A DNA stretch of 64,000 nt from Larkinella bovis. GTDB taxonomy: Bacteria; Bacteroidota; Bacteroidia; Cytophagales; Spirosomataceae. The stretch covers positions 1-64,000 of the forward strand of contig NZ_JBHSMA010000011.1 of the NCBI RefSeq assembly GCF_042655385.1, read 5' to 3'. Position numbers and translations under genes: made by a program. The notes under the pieces were generated by a model. The model was not told the origin of the DNA and made no database searches. It worked only from the letters and a program-made list of their open reading frames with translations. Below are positions 18,388-27,174 of this stretch, in pieces; position 1 is the stretch's first letter; each line of letters starts with the position of its first letter.

Positions 18388-21300
18388 TTACGCCATTTCC
18401 AGGTGGTAGGCCGGAACGACTTTGATTTTGCCTTTCAGTTCGGGGTTTTTGTTCAGGAGCGCGCTTAGCGTATCGGACGCATCGGAGAAACTGCCCGCCG
18501 AAAAGCTGTCGTGCACCACCGGTTTCATGCTGAGTTTATCGACCACCATAAAGGCTTCATCCAGCACGTCCACATCGGCCTGTTTCACCTTCTTGAAGGC
18601 ATTTTCCCGGGAAAGGGCCGAACTGCCGATGGCTCCGCCTTTGGCCATCAGTTTGAAAATATCCTTGTTGAAGAAGGAGCGGGGGGCCGGTTCGGGCGTG
18701 GGGTCAAAATCCGACACCTTGACCTCGTATTCGACCTTGCGGTTGGCCCGGAAATTGACCTGAATTTTGTTCGTTTCGGTAATCCGAACCCCGCTTTTCA
18801 TCTGCTCGTAGGACGGCGAACTCAGCTTGTCCTTGTCCTCCAGGTTTTTGAACATGGCCGGAGCAAAGGCTTCCGTCGGGTATTCCTGCGCCACGTTCAA
18901 ATCGCCAATCTTCACCTTCGTGATATCGACTTTCTGAATGTCGGCGGGTTTGTTTTCGCCGAATTTCTCCAGCACCTGCGCAATCGGCACCACCGTCTGG
19001 CTGACCGTGAACGAACCGAACGGTTGCAGAATTACCTTGCCCGGTTCCTGCGGAATATCTTTGATGCTCACCAGACTGGGCCGATTGGGGGGCAACTCGG
19101 CGGTCCAGTTCGTATCCAGCGACAGGGCTTCCAGCGCTTTCGGCAAAACCGCAATGGTGGGCAGTTCGATGCTGCTCTTGTCGCCCCATTCCACGTCGAA
19201 ACGGACCTTGATGGTGAAGAACAAAATCGAGAACGACGCGGTCCCTTTCGCGCGCCAGGGCGTGGGGCCCGACAACTGGAAGTCCAGCGTAATCGAGAAA
19301 AGCGTCGTACTGCCCATTTTCACCGCCAGACCGGCCCCAATGGCCGCAATGAACATAAACGGGGAAAACTGGAACAGTACATCGAAATACAGATACCCGA
19401 CGATCTTGAACGCCGACAGGCTAAAGAGCAGATCCAGCCGGGCACCAAACTGAATGGTGTTGGAGGTGACGGCAAAGTAGCAGGTCAGCACCAGCTTCGG
19501 ATTGTCGGCCAGAATGGTCAGCGTCAGTCGTTTCATCGACGGCAGATGCAATTCGGTCGGCGGTTTGAAAGCCGGGTGAAAACCGCCGATGGACAGCACG
19601 AAGGCTTTGGTTTGCCCCCAACCCAGCCGCAGCGCCATATCGCCTTCCAGGGTGAAGGTCAGAATCCGGGAGTTATACAGGCTGGCGTCGAACGACAGCA
19701 TGCCTTTTTCGAAATCGATAATGCCCACGAAATTGACCTGCAGGCGCAGGATGGCGGCTTCTTCTGTCGGCAGCACGATTTTGACCACGCCCAGAATGGC
19801 AATCCGTGTCGGATTGGCGAATTCGATGACCAGACCGAAATCGACGGTAATCAGCGCCGGAATCCCCCAGGTAATGCGGGCCATCAGACCGATGATGAAC
19901 TGATCCTGCTTCGGCGGGAAAATCTGGGTAATGCTCTGGATGATGGACGTGATGTTGTTGACGACATCTTCCGGGAACATAATGTGATCAATCGAATTGT
20001 TCCGGACACCATCGCGCAGCGCATCCACGTTGATGGACCGGTGAATGCCCAGAATACCGCCCAACCCGCTCAGGAAGAAGCCCATCGAGAGCGAAATACC
20101 GGGCGTAAACGTGGCACTGATCAGGATCAGCAGTGAAAAACCGTCTTTCCCGTCGGGCATCCGGGTGTTAATGACGCAGATGGCGGCCACCTGGATCGTA
20201 TCCTGAATCGACAGCTCCAGCGCCCCGGCATACATCTTTTTGGCATCATCGAACAGCACGTAGCCCCCGCCCTTGATAATGCCCGCGTCCAGACTCAAGC
20301 CAATCCCGACGGGTGGTTTGAAATCCACGCCGAGGTTCATCGGCCCGAGATTGCCCTGCTGGAACTGCAAACCGGCCTGCAAACCAATATTTTCGACCAC
20401 GGCCACCAGTGGCCCCAACGCCAGTTTGAGGTTCGCACCCGCTTCCAGTTTGAACTGGTTGGTTTCCGGCGCAATGGCGATGGCCAGTCCGTTAACCGAA
20501 ACCGGCCCCAGTTCGAGGTGAACCGGCAGATCGATGCCGAATTTGGCGCCCCCGCTGATCGTAAAACCGTTCAGCAAACTGAACGAGAAGGCCACGTTGG
20601 ATTCGGCCATGATATTGATGCCCGACAAAACCGTTTGCAGAAAACCGTCGCCGTCTCCGCCTTTAATCACCAGCCGAATGGCGTCGATCTGGCCTTCCAT
20701 GCCCACATCCAGCCGGTTTTGCGCATTCTGAACAAACCAGCGCGCACCCAGACCCTGCACCGCCAGCCGCGTTCCTCCCGCCGAACCGATGAGCACTGTT
20801 TCAACGGACTTGTCCGGTTTTTCGTGAATGAGTACGGAAGCCCGGTACGCGGCCGTCATGCTCAAAAGCCCTTCGGCATTGAACGGCGGACGCACCACCA
20901 GCCCGACGCCTTTGATGTCGGCCGTCGATTCAAAAATCAGTTCGCCCCGATCGCAGACGGCAAAATCAAAACTGGCCGCGCCCATGATGTAGGGCAGCAG
21001 CGCGACGCCTTTCTTCTTGCCACCGTTGGCGTCGGCCGGTGAAAACGTAATCCCGAACTGGCTGTAGGTCTCGGGTGTCAGGCCTTTCTGGAAAATCGGA
21101 AACCGTAGTTCCCGGAGGGTAGTAGAGGTATTGCCGAGCAGCACCCGCGTCGTTTCCGATTGCGGATAAAGACCGCCGGGCAGCGCCGACGCCCGCATCA
21201 AGCCTTCCAGCCGGCTCAGGAATTTGTCGGCATTAAAATTCGTATCCCACTGATACGTCGCGTTGAAAAGCTGAACCGGATTGGTAAACAGCCAGCCGAG

Positions 21301-21786
21301 CCGGTCCCAGTTGATCAGGCGCATCGACTGGTTTGGCCCCGGACTGGCTTCATACTCGATCAGGCCCAGCAGCAGCAGCATTTCGTGGACTTCCGGTTTC
21401 AGGCGGCTGAAATAATCCAGGATCAGGTAATCGGTGAGCCGCCGGGGTAGATCGTTGATGTTAGGCAGGGCGCCCCCGCCGGAATTCTTGACCGTGGTAT
21501 GCAGTTGCTTGATAGCGTCGATCATTGCGACTACCCGCCCGAATGTTTCGCCGATCGCGGCCAAAATCGCCGAATCTCCGCTGGCAGTGGCCAGTTGCTG
21601 AATGGCGGTCAGGAGTTCGGTGCCTTTCGTTCCGATTTCGGATAACGCGCTCCCGAACGCACCGACCGGTATTTCGTACCCCAGCTTCCGAAAAAGCTCC
21701 TGAGCCTGCGCCGGTGTCCTAACCGCCCGGAGCGGAGCCATCGCCAGTCCTGCCTGGGTCAGTACGGATTTTAATGCATCTGCCAT
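18388..21786 (-). CDS. DUF6603-domain protein
   Basis: A 1132-residue protein whose central 600 residues (about 270-890) match my recollection of DUF6603: LLPYIMGAASFDFAV, GGGYVLFDDAKKMYAGALEL, DGFSLLILIS, SLYNSRILTFTLEGDMALRLGWG, FVLSIGGFHPAF, TIQFGARLDLL and FQFSPFMFIAAIGAG. It is dominated by amphipathic beta-strands with many glycines, like a long beta-sheet or open barrel. The N-terminal 200 residues are helical, beginning MADALKSVLT, and the C-terminal 220 are charged and helical. There is no signal peptide. The family has no established function. The alternating hydrophobic strands could suit lipid or polymer binding, but that is speculation. Confidence 0.8.
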   Translation of the reverse strand: MADALKSVLTQAGLAMAPLRAVRTPAQAQELFRKLGYEIPVGAFGSALSEIGTKGTELLTAIQQLATASGDSAILAAIGETFGRVVAMIDAIKQLHTTVKNSGGGALPNINDLPRRLTDYLILDYFSRLKPEVHEMLLLLGLIEYEASPGPNQSMRLINWDRLGWLFTNPVQLFNATYQWDTNFNADKFLSRLEGLMRASALPGGLYPQSETTRVLLGNTSTTLRELRFPIFQKGLTPETYSQFGITFSPADANGGKKKGVALLPYIMGAASFDFAVCDRGELIFESTADIKGVGLVVRPPFNAEGLLSMTAAYRASVLIHEKPDKSVETVLIGSAGGTRLAVQGLGARWFVQNAQNRLDVGMEGQIDAIRLVIKGGDGDGFLQTVLSGINIMAESNVAFSFSLLNGFTISGGAKFGIDLPVHLELGPVSVNGLAIAIAPETNQFKLEAGANLKLALGPLVAVVENIGLQAGLQFQQGNLGPMNLGVDFKPPVGIGLSLDAGIIKGGGYVLFDDAKKMYAGALELSIQDTIQVAAICVINTRMPDGKDGFSLLILISATFTPGISLSMGFFLSGLGGILGIHRSINVDALRDGVRNNSIDHIMFPEDVVNNITSIIQSITQIFPPKQDQFIIGLMARITWGIPALITVDFGLVIEFANPTRIAILGVVKIVLPTEEAAILRLQVNFVGIIDFEKGMLSFDASLYNSRILTFTLEGDMALRLGWGQTKAFVLSIGGFHPAFKPPTELHLPSMKRLTLTILADNPKLVLTCYFAVTSNTIQFGARLDLLFSLSAFKIVGYLYFDVLFQFSPFMFIAAIGAGLAVKMGSTTLFSITLDFQLSGPTPWRAKGTASFSILFFTIKVRFDVEWGDKSSIELPTIAVLPKALEALSLDTNWTAELPPNRPSLVSIKDIPQEPGKVILQPFGSFTVSQTVVPIAQVLEKFGENKPADIQKVDITKVKIGDLNVAQEYPTEAFAPAMFKNLEDKDKLSSPSYEQMKSGVRITETNKIQVNFRANRKVEYEVKVSDFDPTPEPAPRSFFNKDIFKLMAKGGAIGSSALSRENAFKKVKQADVDVLDEAFMVVDKLSMKPVVHDSFSAGSFSDASDTLSALLNKNPELKGKIKVVPAYHLEMA

Positions 21787-21828
21787 ACCATCATTCCATT
21801 TGGTGTTGAACCGTATTTTTTCTGAGGG

Positions 21829-22812
21829 TCAATTCCGCTGAATCGGCCCCTGCCGGTATTGCCCAATGATCCACTGGGAACGAGCGCCCGACATACCGGT
21901 CAGTACATCCCCGAAATTGGTCGTGTTGAAATAAGTGTCCCGCAGCTTTTCCAGAATCCGCCCGCAGTGGACAATATTGCTTTTCGGAAACCGCAGGATA
22001 TTGAACAGATCAATGCGTTTACCCTCGTCGAGGGTTGCCAGCGACTGCAACAACTGCTCTACCTGCACCCGGCGCTGATTGGCCTCTTCCGGCAGCAGCG
22101 TAAACGCGGTCATGCCCGGCAAAATCATCGAAAGCAGCAGCGGCCGGATCTCACACACCCCGGCTCCGGACGACGAGAGCGTGGCAAAATCCGCCGAAGC
22201 TGTGTTCAGCGACAACGCCAGTTGCCGCAAATGCGCCCGGCGTTCCGTCCGGTTTTTTCGGGAGGCTCCGTCGTAGACCATACTGAACACGAAGCGCTTA
22301 AACCCGTCTCCGGCTTCGGCAGTTTGCGGAGTGACGTTCTGGTAATACAGATTGTGCTCGTTGATCAGCTCCTGCAATACCTCCGGACTGCCCAGCGATG
22401 GCCCCGGCTGGTTGGCGGCTTCGTTAAGCAGCGTATTGAGTTCTTCATTGGGCGGGATGACCGCCTGCTGAAGCGAAAGTTGAGCCTGCTCGGTGTTGCC
22501 ATTCCCCAGCAGCCGGACCGAAACCGACAAACTGCCCTGGCTGGTGGGGGTATAGGCGAGTTCGCCCACATCGGTGGTCTGCACCGAGGGCGGACCGCCA
22601 TTTTCGACCAGCGTCCATTCGTAGGAAACCGTATTGCCGGCCAGCCCCGGATCGGTCACGAACACGACATACACATTTTCCCGCGTTACGACGATAGGAG
22701 AGGTGACGTACGAAACCAGCGCGCAGCGGTTATCGGTGGCCACGACGGCCTGACCCAGATCGGCAGGCTGCAAACCCGCCGGAATGCGACTTTCTGTTTT
22801 ACGAACCGGCAT
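21829..22812 (-). CDS. Ig-like/helical protein, copy 2
   Basis: A 327-residue protein with an Ig- or PKD-like beta-domain at about 20-115 (SYVTSPIVVTRENVYVVFVTDPGL; SYEWTLVENGG; ELAYTPTSQGSLSVSVRLLG) and a C-terminal all-helical domain. The latter ends LFNILRFPKSNIVHCGRILE and then FGDVLTGMSGARSQWI. The start is ATG 22812, because its MPVRKTESRIPAGL matches the other copy at 31535; this start overlaps the upstream gene's stop by 14 bp. No signal peptide is present. It is clearly homologous over its whole length to the protein encoded at 30549-31535, which heads the other unit. The function is unknown. Confidence 0.8.
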   Translation of the reverse strand: MPVRKTESRIPAGLQPADLGQAVVATDNRCALVSYVTSPIVVTRENVYVVFVTDPGLAGNTVSYEWTLVENGGPPSVQTTDVGELAYTPTSQGSLSVSVRLLGNGNTEQAQLSLQQAVIPPNEELNTLLNEAANQPGPSLGSPEVLQELINEHNLYYQNVTPQTAEAGDGFKRFVFSMVYDGASRKNRTERRAHLRQLALSLNTASADFATLSSSGAGVCEIRPLLLSMILPGMTAFTLLPEEANQRRVQVEQLLQSLATLDEGKRIDLFNILRFPKSNIVHCGRILEKLRDTYFNTTNFGDVLTGMSGARSQWIIGQYRQGPIQRN

Positions 22813-24439
22813 GGTAGCTTCCGTTTTCTTCTTTCTGACTCCCATCCAACGCGAGACTGCGAAACCGCAGCGCAGCAAACAGCCGCGCCCACCCCAGCCG
22901 AAACCGGATGTAAACGTTATGCGGCAAACTGTTAAGCAGTGCGCCGACCAACAGCAACCCAATGCCGAGATACCCGAAAACCGGCCACCGAAGTCCTACG
23001 CCCAACCCGCCCAGGCTAACCAAACCGGCCAGGCTCCAGTAGACCGGCCCAAAACCGTTACGACGCCGGGCAACCCGGTACAGCACCAGAACGTTGAAAC
23101 ACAGCAGTGCGATCAGCAGCGGTTGCATCCGGGACGCAAACCGCAACACGTGCAGATTGGTAATGCCGAAAACGCTCAGGTACGCGGCCCAGCACAGGGG
23201 GCATTTTGGGAAAAAGACAATCAGAAACGACAGCACCGGGGACGATAGCGCGAGTGCTTTTGCTTTCATCCGGCTCCCGATGCCGGTTTTGTGGGCCGGT
23301 TCACCGCTCAGCCGGTTTTTCAGGTCGGCAATGACTTCCGGCAACTGCCACTGAAGTTGTTGATACCGACTAACAATCATTCCTTTCTCATCCAGCACGA
23401 ACAATTCTGTGGTGTGGTGATTTACCAGCGAACCCATGTAATTCACCCCGGAATCGAAGTAATTCAGCAAGGTAGTCAGGCCGTTTTCGGCCCGGAACAG
23501 GCGGTTTTCGTCGTCCAGCGTCAGCCCGCGGGCTTCACCGTACGCTTTCATCCGGAATGGATCGTCGTGGAACGGGTCGTAGGTAATGGCCGCGATTTTC
23601 ACGCTTTCGGCGAGTGCTTCAGCCTGTAGCGCTTTTTGCAAGTGTCCCAGCCGCGCGATGGTCAGGGAGCATTTGTTCGGATTGTCGCAACGGGTGTAGA
23701 AGAAAACGACCACCGCCGGTTTTCCCCGGAAATAGTCGCCATACCGGATTTGTTGCCGTTCCTGATCTTCCAGAACAAGATCGTGCGGTTTTTCTGTCCC
23801 CCGAACCGACCTCGTTTCCCGCATCCGGAACGAGACCTCACAGCACGATCGATGGAGCGGTCGGTTATCCTGCTCAATGGCTTCGATTGCTTTTTCAAAC
23901 TCCGCTTTCACCCGGTTATTGCGATACGGATCGGCGCAAAACCGGCGCAATTCCGCCAGCGCGTCGGAGGCACTACTGCCGAACCACTGGAAAGTCTGAG
24001 CAATTTCCCGGAGCGCGGTGGTTGGTTCCGAAGTCAGCGGTGGTCCGGCAACGAAAAAAACCGTATCGTCCGTGTATTGCACGATGGTGATGGCTTTCAA
24101 CAGGTACGGAACGAGCTGCGGGCGGGGTTCGGGAAGGCCGCGAAGCGCCCGGGCCGCACCCGCCATCAGAGCCGCGTAGGGTTCGGTTTCGAGCACTTCC
24201 AGCACGTACGGCAGCGCCGATTCGGGCAAACCGGTCTGCGCAAAAACCGCAAAAAGCTGGCCCCGCTCCCGCTTTACCGCGTTGGCGCTTTTCCCCCGGT
24301 ATACCGGATGCTGCTGCGGCAGATACGGCAACAACAAGGGTCCATTCCCCGGTTTGGGTTGAATCCGCTCCAGCACAGCCGCCAGTCCGGCCTCCGGTAG
24401 ATGCGTCGTTTGCCCCGGTTTTTTAGTAGCCCCGATCAT
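22799..24439 (-). CDS. HEAT-like / SCO1-type thioredoxin / membrane fusion protein
   Basis: A 546-residue three-part protein. Residues about 15-190 are HEAT-like helices. Residues about 200-385 form a SCO1/SenC-type thioredoxin fold with VVVFFYTRCDNPNKCS (Cys251 and Cys257), AAITYDPFHDDP and a histidine at 341/342 before TTELFVLD, as SCO copper chaperones have. Residues about 395-510 hold four or five hydrophobic segments, with a CPLC pair at 413-416 at the start of the membrane part. The cysteines are five residues apart rather than the usual three. SCO proteins deliver copper, and a tyrosinase (a type-3 copper enzyme) lies two genes upstream, so copper supply to it is the likely role. That role is inferred. 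Confidence 0.75.
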   Translation of the reverse strand: MIGATKKPGQTTHLPEAGLAAVLERIQPKPGNGPLLLPYLPQQHPVYRGKSANAVKRERGQLFAVFAQTGLPESALPYVLEVLETEPYAALMAGAARALRGLPEPRPQLVPYLLKAITIVQYTDDTVFFVAGPPLTSEPTTALREIAQTFQWFGSSASDALAELRRFCADPYRNNRVKAEFEKAIEAIEQDNRPLHRSCCEVSFRMRETRSVRGTEKPHDLVLEDQERQQIRYGDYFRGKPAVVVFFYTRCDNPNKCSLTIARLGHLQKALQAEALAESVKIAAITYDPFHDDPFRMKAYGEARGLTLDDENRLFRAENGLTTLLNYFDSGVNYMGSLVNHHTTELFVLDEKGMIVSRYQQLQWQLPEVIADLKNRLSGEPAHKTGIGSRMKAKALALSSPVLSFLIVFFPKCPLCWAAYLSVFGITNLHVLRFASRMQPLLIALLCFNVLVLYRVARRRNGFGPVYWSLAGLVSLGGLGVGLRWPVFGYLGIGLLLVGALLNSLPHNVYIRFRLGWARLFAALRFRSLALDGSQKEENGSYHAGS

Positions 24440-24442
24440 CGT

Positions 24443-25444
24443 TTATTGGTCAGTTTTCCGAAACCGGTTCGCTTTTTCCAGGTATTGCTTCGACAGCTTT
24501 TTCAGTTCCGGGGCGCTTTTCGGCGCTTTGAGCCGACTGACCTTCGTACGAAACTGCTCATCGGCGTAGATCGCGTCGGCGTCCCGGTGGTGCATCAGCG
24601 CATTCAGACTCACCGCCCGAATGTCTTTTTTCTCTTTTTCATCAAGGATCACCGGCTTGGCGAGTTCGATAAAATCGTCGGGATGGGCGGCCTGAAAAGC
24701 CGTTGCGCTGCTCATCCGCACTTCCTTCGACTGTCGTTTGTCGCTGAAGAGCCGCGCCAGCAGCGGTTTTGACTCCTGATCGAAGGCCAGTGCGTGGATG
24801 GCTTCAACCCTGGCGGTTTTATCGGTTTCCGGGTTTTGCAGGATTTCGCGGACGACCGGGTAGTAATTGGCGTGTGCATCGCGGGATAACAACTGAATGG
24901 CCTTGGCGGTGGACACGATCGGTTTTTCGTCGCCTTTTAAGCCATTGAGTAGCCGGTTTTGGACGAACTCATCCTGCTCATTCGCCAGCATACCGGCAGC
25001 TTCTTCCCGTAAACCGGGATCCGGATCATCCAGCAAGCCCCGCAGAACAGCCAGGTAATCGGAGCGCATCGCCCGGAAAACCGGCGACGCAAAGCTTAAA
25101 GCACCCAGGACATTTAACACATTTTTCCGGAGCAAAACCGGTTCGACAGGGTCGGCGAGAACCGCCAGACACTGGCTGATGAACGCCCCATCGCCCAGAA
25201 TGGCCGTCGTAATTTTTTGCAACGCCAGCGAGCGGACGGTTGCATTGCGCTGTTTATCCAGAAACAACGCCTTCGCTTTTTCAACCGCATCGGGCTCTTT
25301 GATGAACGGGATGTCTTTCAGGATTTTCTGAAAATCGCCAACACGGGTGGCCTGTCTGAACTGATCCAGCAGGGACGCCTGTTTTTCCTCCGCCGACTGT
25401 AATTCCGACCGCAATCGACGCGCATATTCGAGCTTATCTTCCAT
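24443..25444 (-). CDS. HEAT-repeat protein
   Basis: A 333-residue all-helical protein made of about seven HEAT-type repeats, for example VRSLALQKITTAILGDG, YLAVLRGLLDDPDPGLREEAAGML and ARVEAIHALAFDQESKPLLARLF. The N-terminal 40 residues are a charged helix (MEDKLEYARRLRSELQSAEEKQ) that may form a coiled coil. It has no signal peptide, so it is cytoplasmic unless exported by another route. HEAT repeats usually bind other proteins; here the protein could be a chaperone or scaffold for the tyrosinase encoded 7 bp upstream or for the HEAT/SCO fusion encoded 3 bp downstream. Confidence 0.8.
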   Translation of the reverse strand: MEDKLEYARRLRSELQSAEEKQASLLDQFRQATRVGDFQKILKDIPFIKEPDAVEKAKALFLDKQRNATVRSLALQKITTAILGDGAFISQCLAVLADPVEPVLLRKNVLNVLGALSFASPVFRAMRSDYLAVLRGLLDDPDPGLREEAAGMLANEQDEFVQNRLLNGLKGDEKPIVSTAKAIQLLSRDAHANYYPVVREILQNPETDKTARVEAIHALAFDQESKPLLARLFSDKRQSKEVRMSSATAFQAAHPDDFIELAKPVILDEKEKKDIRAVSLNALMHHRDADAIYADEQFRTKVSRLKAPKSAPELKKLSKQYLEKANRFRKTDQ

Positions 25445-25451
25445 CGTTCCA

Positions 25452-26759
25452 CTAGCTAAAAGGAATGTCGTCGTACGAAAAATCGTTGCTATTACCCTGT
25501 GTTTTTCCGATGTAATCGATCATCTCGCCGACGGTGGGTAAGGCCGAAGGCTTACTAGTAATGGATGATCGGGGCATGGGGCCGCTCGTTGCCGTAGGGG
25601 GTCTGCCCCCCGTCGTGACGCCATTCCAGGGCCACATCGTATCACCCGGATTATCACCGATGGTTCCCCCCGACTGCGGTGAGTAGGTGGTGGTATCCAG
25701 CGGGTTGAAGAGATTAAGACTCCCCTGCCATTTGGCCCAAAGCCGGTCTACATTGCAATGCAGCAAAAAGAAAATAGGGTCCCGTGTAGCCGTGGCCGGA
25801 CTGGTGATGGGTCCCGTTGAAAAACTGGTGTGGGCAAAACCGTGCGGATCGCCTTCCATGTCTGAGAAGCCGGTAAAATCCGTACCCAGCCGCAGGGTAT
25901 CCGCTTCTGACATAACCAACCCTCCATTGGTCGTCGTATTAAACCGGGGGATCCGCACAATTCCTACGGCTCCTCCGATTGTCCAATTTCTTAAGGGATT
26001 GGTGGCATTCATTGCCACCCGACCAGCCGGATTGGGCGTCCCGCCCATGAAATCAGCGCTAAACAAATTAGGTGCTGGCTGGTCAAAACGCCAGTACGGC
26101 ACGGTAACGCTGGGGTCGATGCCCTGTAACCGCCGTTCGATATCGAGTACGAAAGCCCGGTGCCAGGGCAGAAAAGCCGGGCGACCATGGATTTCATTGT
26201 CAGCAGCCGCATTATGGCCATCCAGAAAAATCTGGTAGGTGGCCGCCGACGCGTTCAGGGTGGCGTAGGCGCTCAAAAACCGGTCACGTTCGGCGGGGGT
26301 GAGCGTATTGGCATTCTTGCGAATCCGTACCATGAGCGTCCGTTCGCGCAAAACCGCCCCGGTGGCAGTGAGCGCGGCCACAATGCCGCCATCCTGATCG
26401 GCCGTACTGGGTGAACCAAATTTACCGCCGACAAAAAAGGTAACCGCCGTGCCGTTGCCGGGCACCGTCAGCGGCAGAGTATCCTGTTCGGCTGCAGTGT
26501 AGCTGGTGCGGAATTTGACCTGCCCTCCCCGGGTCGTGTCCTTGTTCCGCAACGTCACGCTGAGATCGGCTTGTGGCGGATTGGTGATCCGGATGCTGCA
26601 CGACGAAGGCGTCCAACTCAGGTAGGCGTTCCCGGTGGCCGCATTATTCAGCATGATTTCGACCGTTGCGGCAGGGTTTGGGGCAACCGCCGGGGGAATC
26701 TGCCGGGCTCTGTCTAAACCTGCATTGGCCGTTTTATCCTTTTTGGTTAAGCTTCCCAT
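25452..26759 (-). CDS. Tyrosinase-family copper protein with N-terminal Ig-like domain
   Basis: A 435-residue protein carrying the type-3 copper centre of tyrosinases. From ATG 26759, CuA has His182 (DGHNAAA), His191 (IHGRPAFL) and His200 (PWHRAF); CuB has His306 and His310 (DPHGFAH) and His334 (FFLLHCNVDRLW). Residues about 30-150 form a beta-rich domain (VEIMLNNAATGNAYLSWTP onward) typical of bacterial tyrosinases with an added module. Type-3 copper enzymes oxidise phenols to quinones. No signal peptide is visible. The start is ATG 26759; a longer reading needs TTG at 26873. It heads an eight-gene unit and is followed after 7 bp by the HEAT gene. Confidence 0.88.
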   Translation of the reverse strand: MGSLTKKDKTANAGLDRARQIPPAVAPNPAATVEIMLNNAATGNAYLSWTPSSCSIRITNPPQADLSVTLRNKDTTRGGQVKFRTSYTAAEQDTLPLTVPGNGTAVTFFVGGKFGSPSTADQDGGIVAALTATGAVLRERTLMVRIRKNANTLTPAERDRFLSAYATLNASAATYQIFLDGHNAAADNEIHGRPAFLPWHRAFVLDIERRLQGIDPSVTVPYWRFDQPAPNLFSADFMGGTPNPAGRVAMNATNPLRNWTIGGAVGIVRIPRFNTTTNGGLVMSEADTLRLGTDFTGFSDMEGDPHGFAHTSFSTGPITSPATATRDPIFFLLHCNVDRLWAKWQGSLNLFNPLDTTTYSPQSGGTIGDNPGDTMWPWNGVTTGGRPPTATSGPMPRSSITSKPSALPTVGEMIDYIGKTQGNSNDFSYDDIPFS

Positions 26760-27130
26760 GGCACTTCGCTGCGAAAGTAACTGGTATGCACTGAACTCAA
26801 TGATGTTAAAAACCGGCTCTGATACCGGAAAAGAATCCTCAGGTAGCCGAAAAACCAGCACCGGCCGCCACAAGCCGACCCGGTAATCCGGCGGAATCGC
26901 TTAAAAAATGGGTCTAAATTCCTGTGGACAGGAAATCAATGTGGTACTCTGTGCAGGTTGTCGTACTAGCGTAATCGGGAGTTAGTCAATGAGCAGCGAA
27001 ACGGGCTGGTGGTATTGTCTTCGGAAGGTATGAAAAATACAAGTGCCCGGCACTAAACTATTAGTAAACGATGGAGCCAATTAGCGAACGGTCAGCGCCT
27101 TAGGCATAACTGTTTAAGTAATTACCTTCA
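26760..27130. other. Non-coding gap expected to hold the promoter of the giant-protein operon
   Basis: This stretch separates the two minus-strand units. No protein-like frame is present on either strand. It begins just beyond the hairpin that ends the upstream unit and leads into the tyrosinase start, so the promoter of the eight-gene operon should lie here. Candidate TTG and TAnnTTTG elements occur but none has good spacing, so I do not name one. Confidence 0.45.
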
Positions 27131-27174
27131 TTGAAAATATAAAACCGGCCGCCGACCCGGTTTTATATTTTCAA
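27131..27174 (-). terminator. Intrinsic terminator between the two units
   Basis: An 18-bp perfect inverted repeat (27131-27148 and 27157-27174) with an 8-nt loop, GC-rich at the top and T-rich on both outer arms. The stop codon of the 27171-29207 gene lies in the stem. It is a strong hairpin that could stop transcription of unit 1 before the tyrosinase operon. Confidence 0.75.

Noticed and set aside
18511..20136. 541-residue plus-strand frame opposite the DUF6603 gene
   Set aside because: Its composition (Gln/Arg/His-rich, no hydrophobic core) is that of an antisense shadow; the minus strand has the recognisable DUF6603 pattern.
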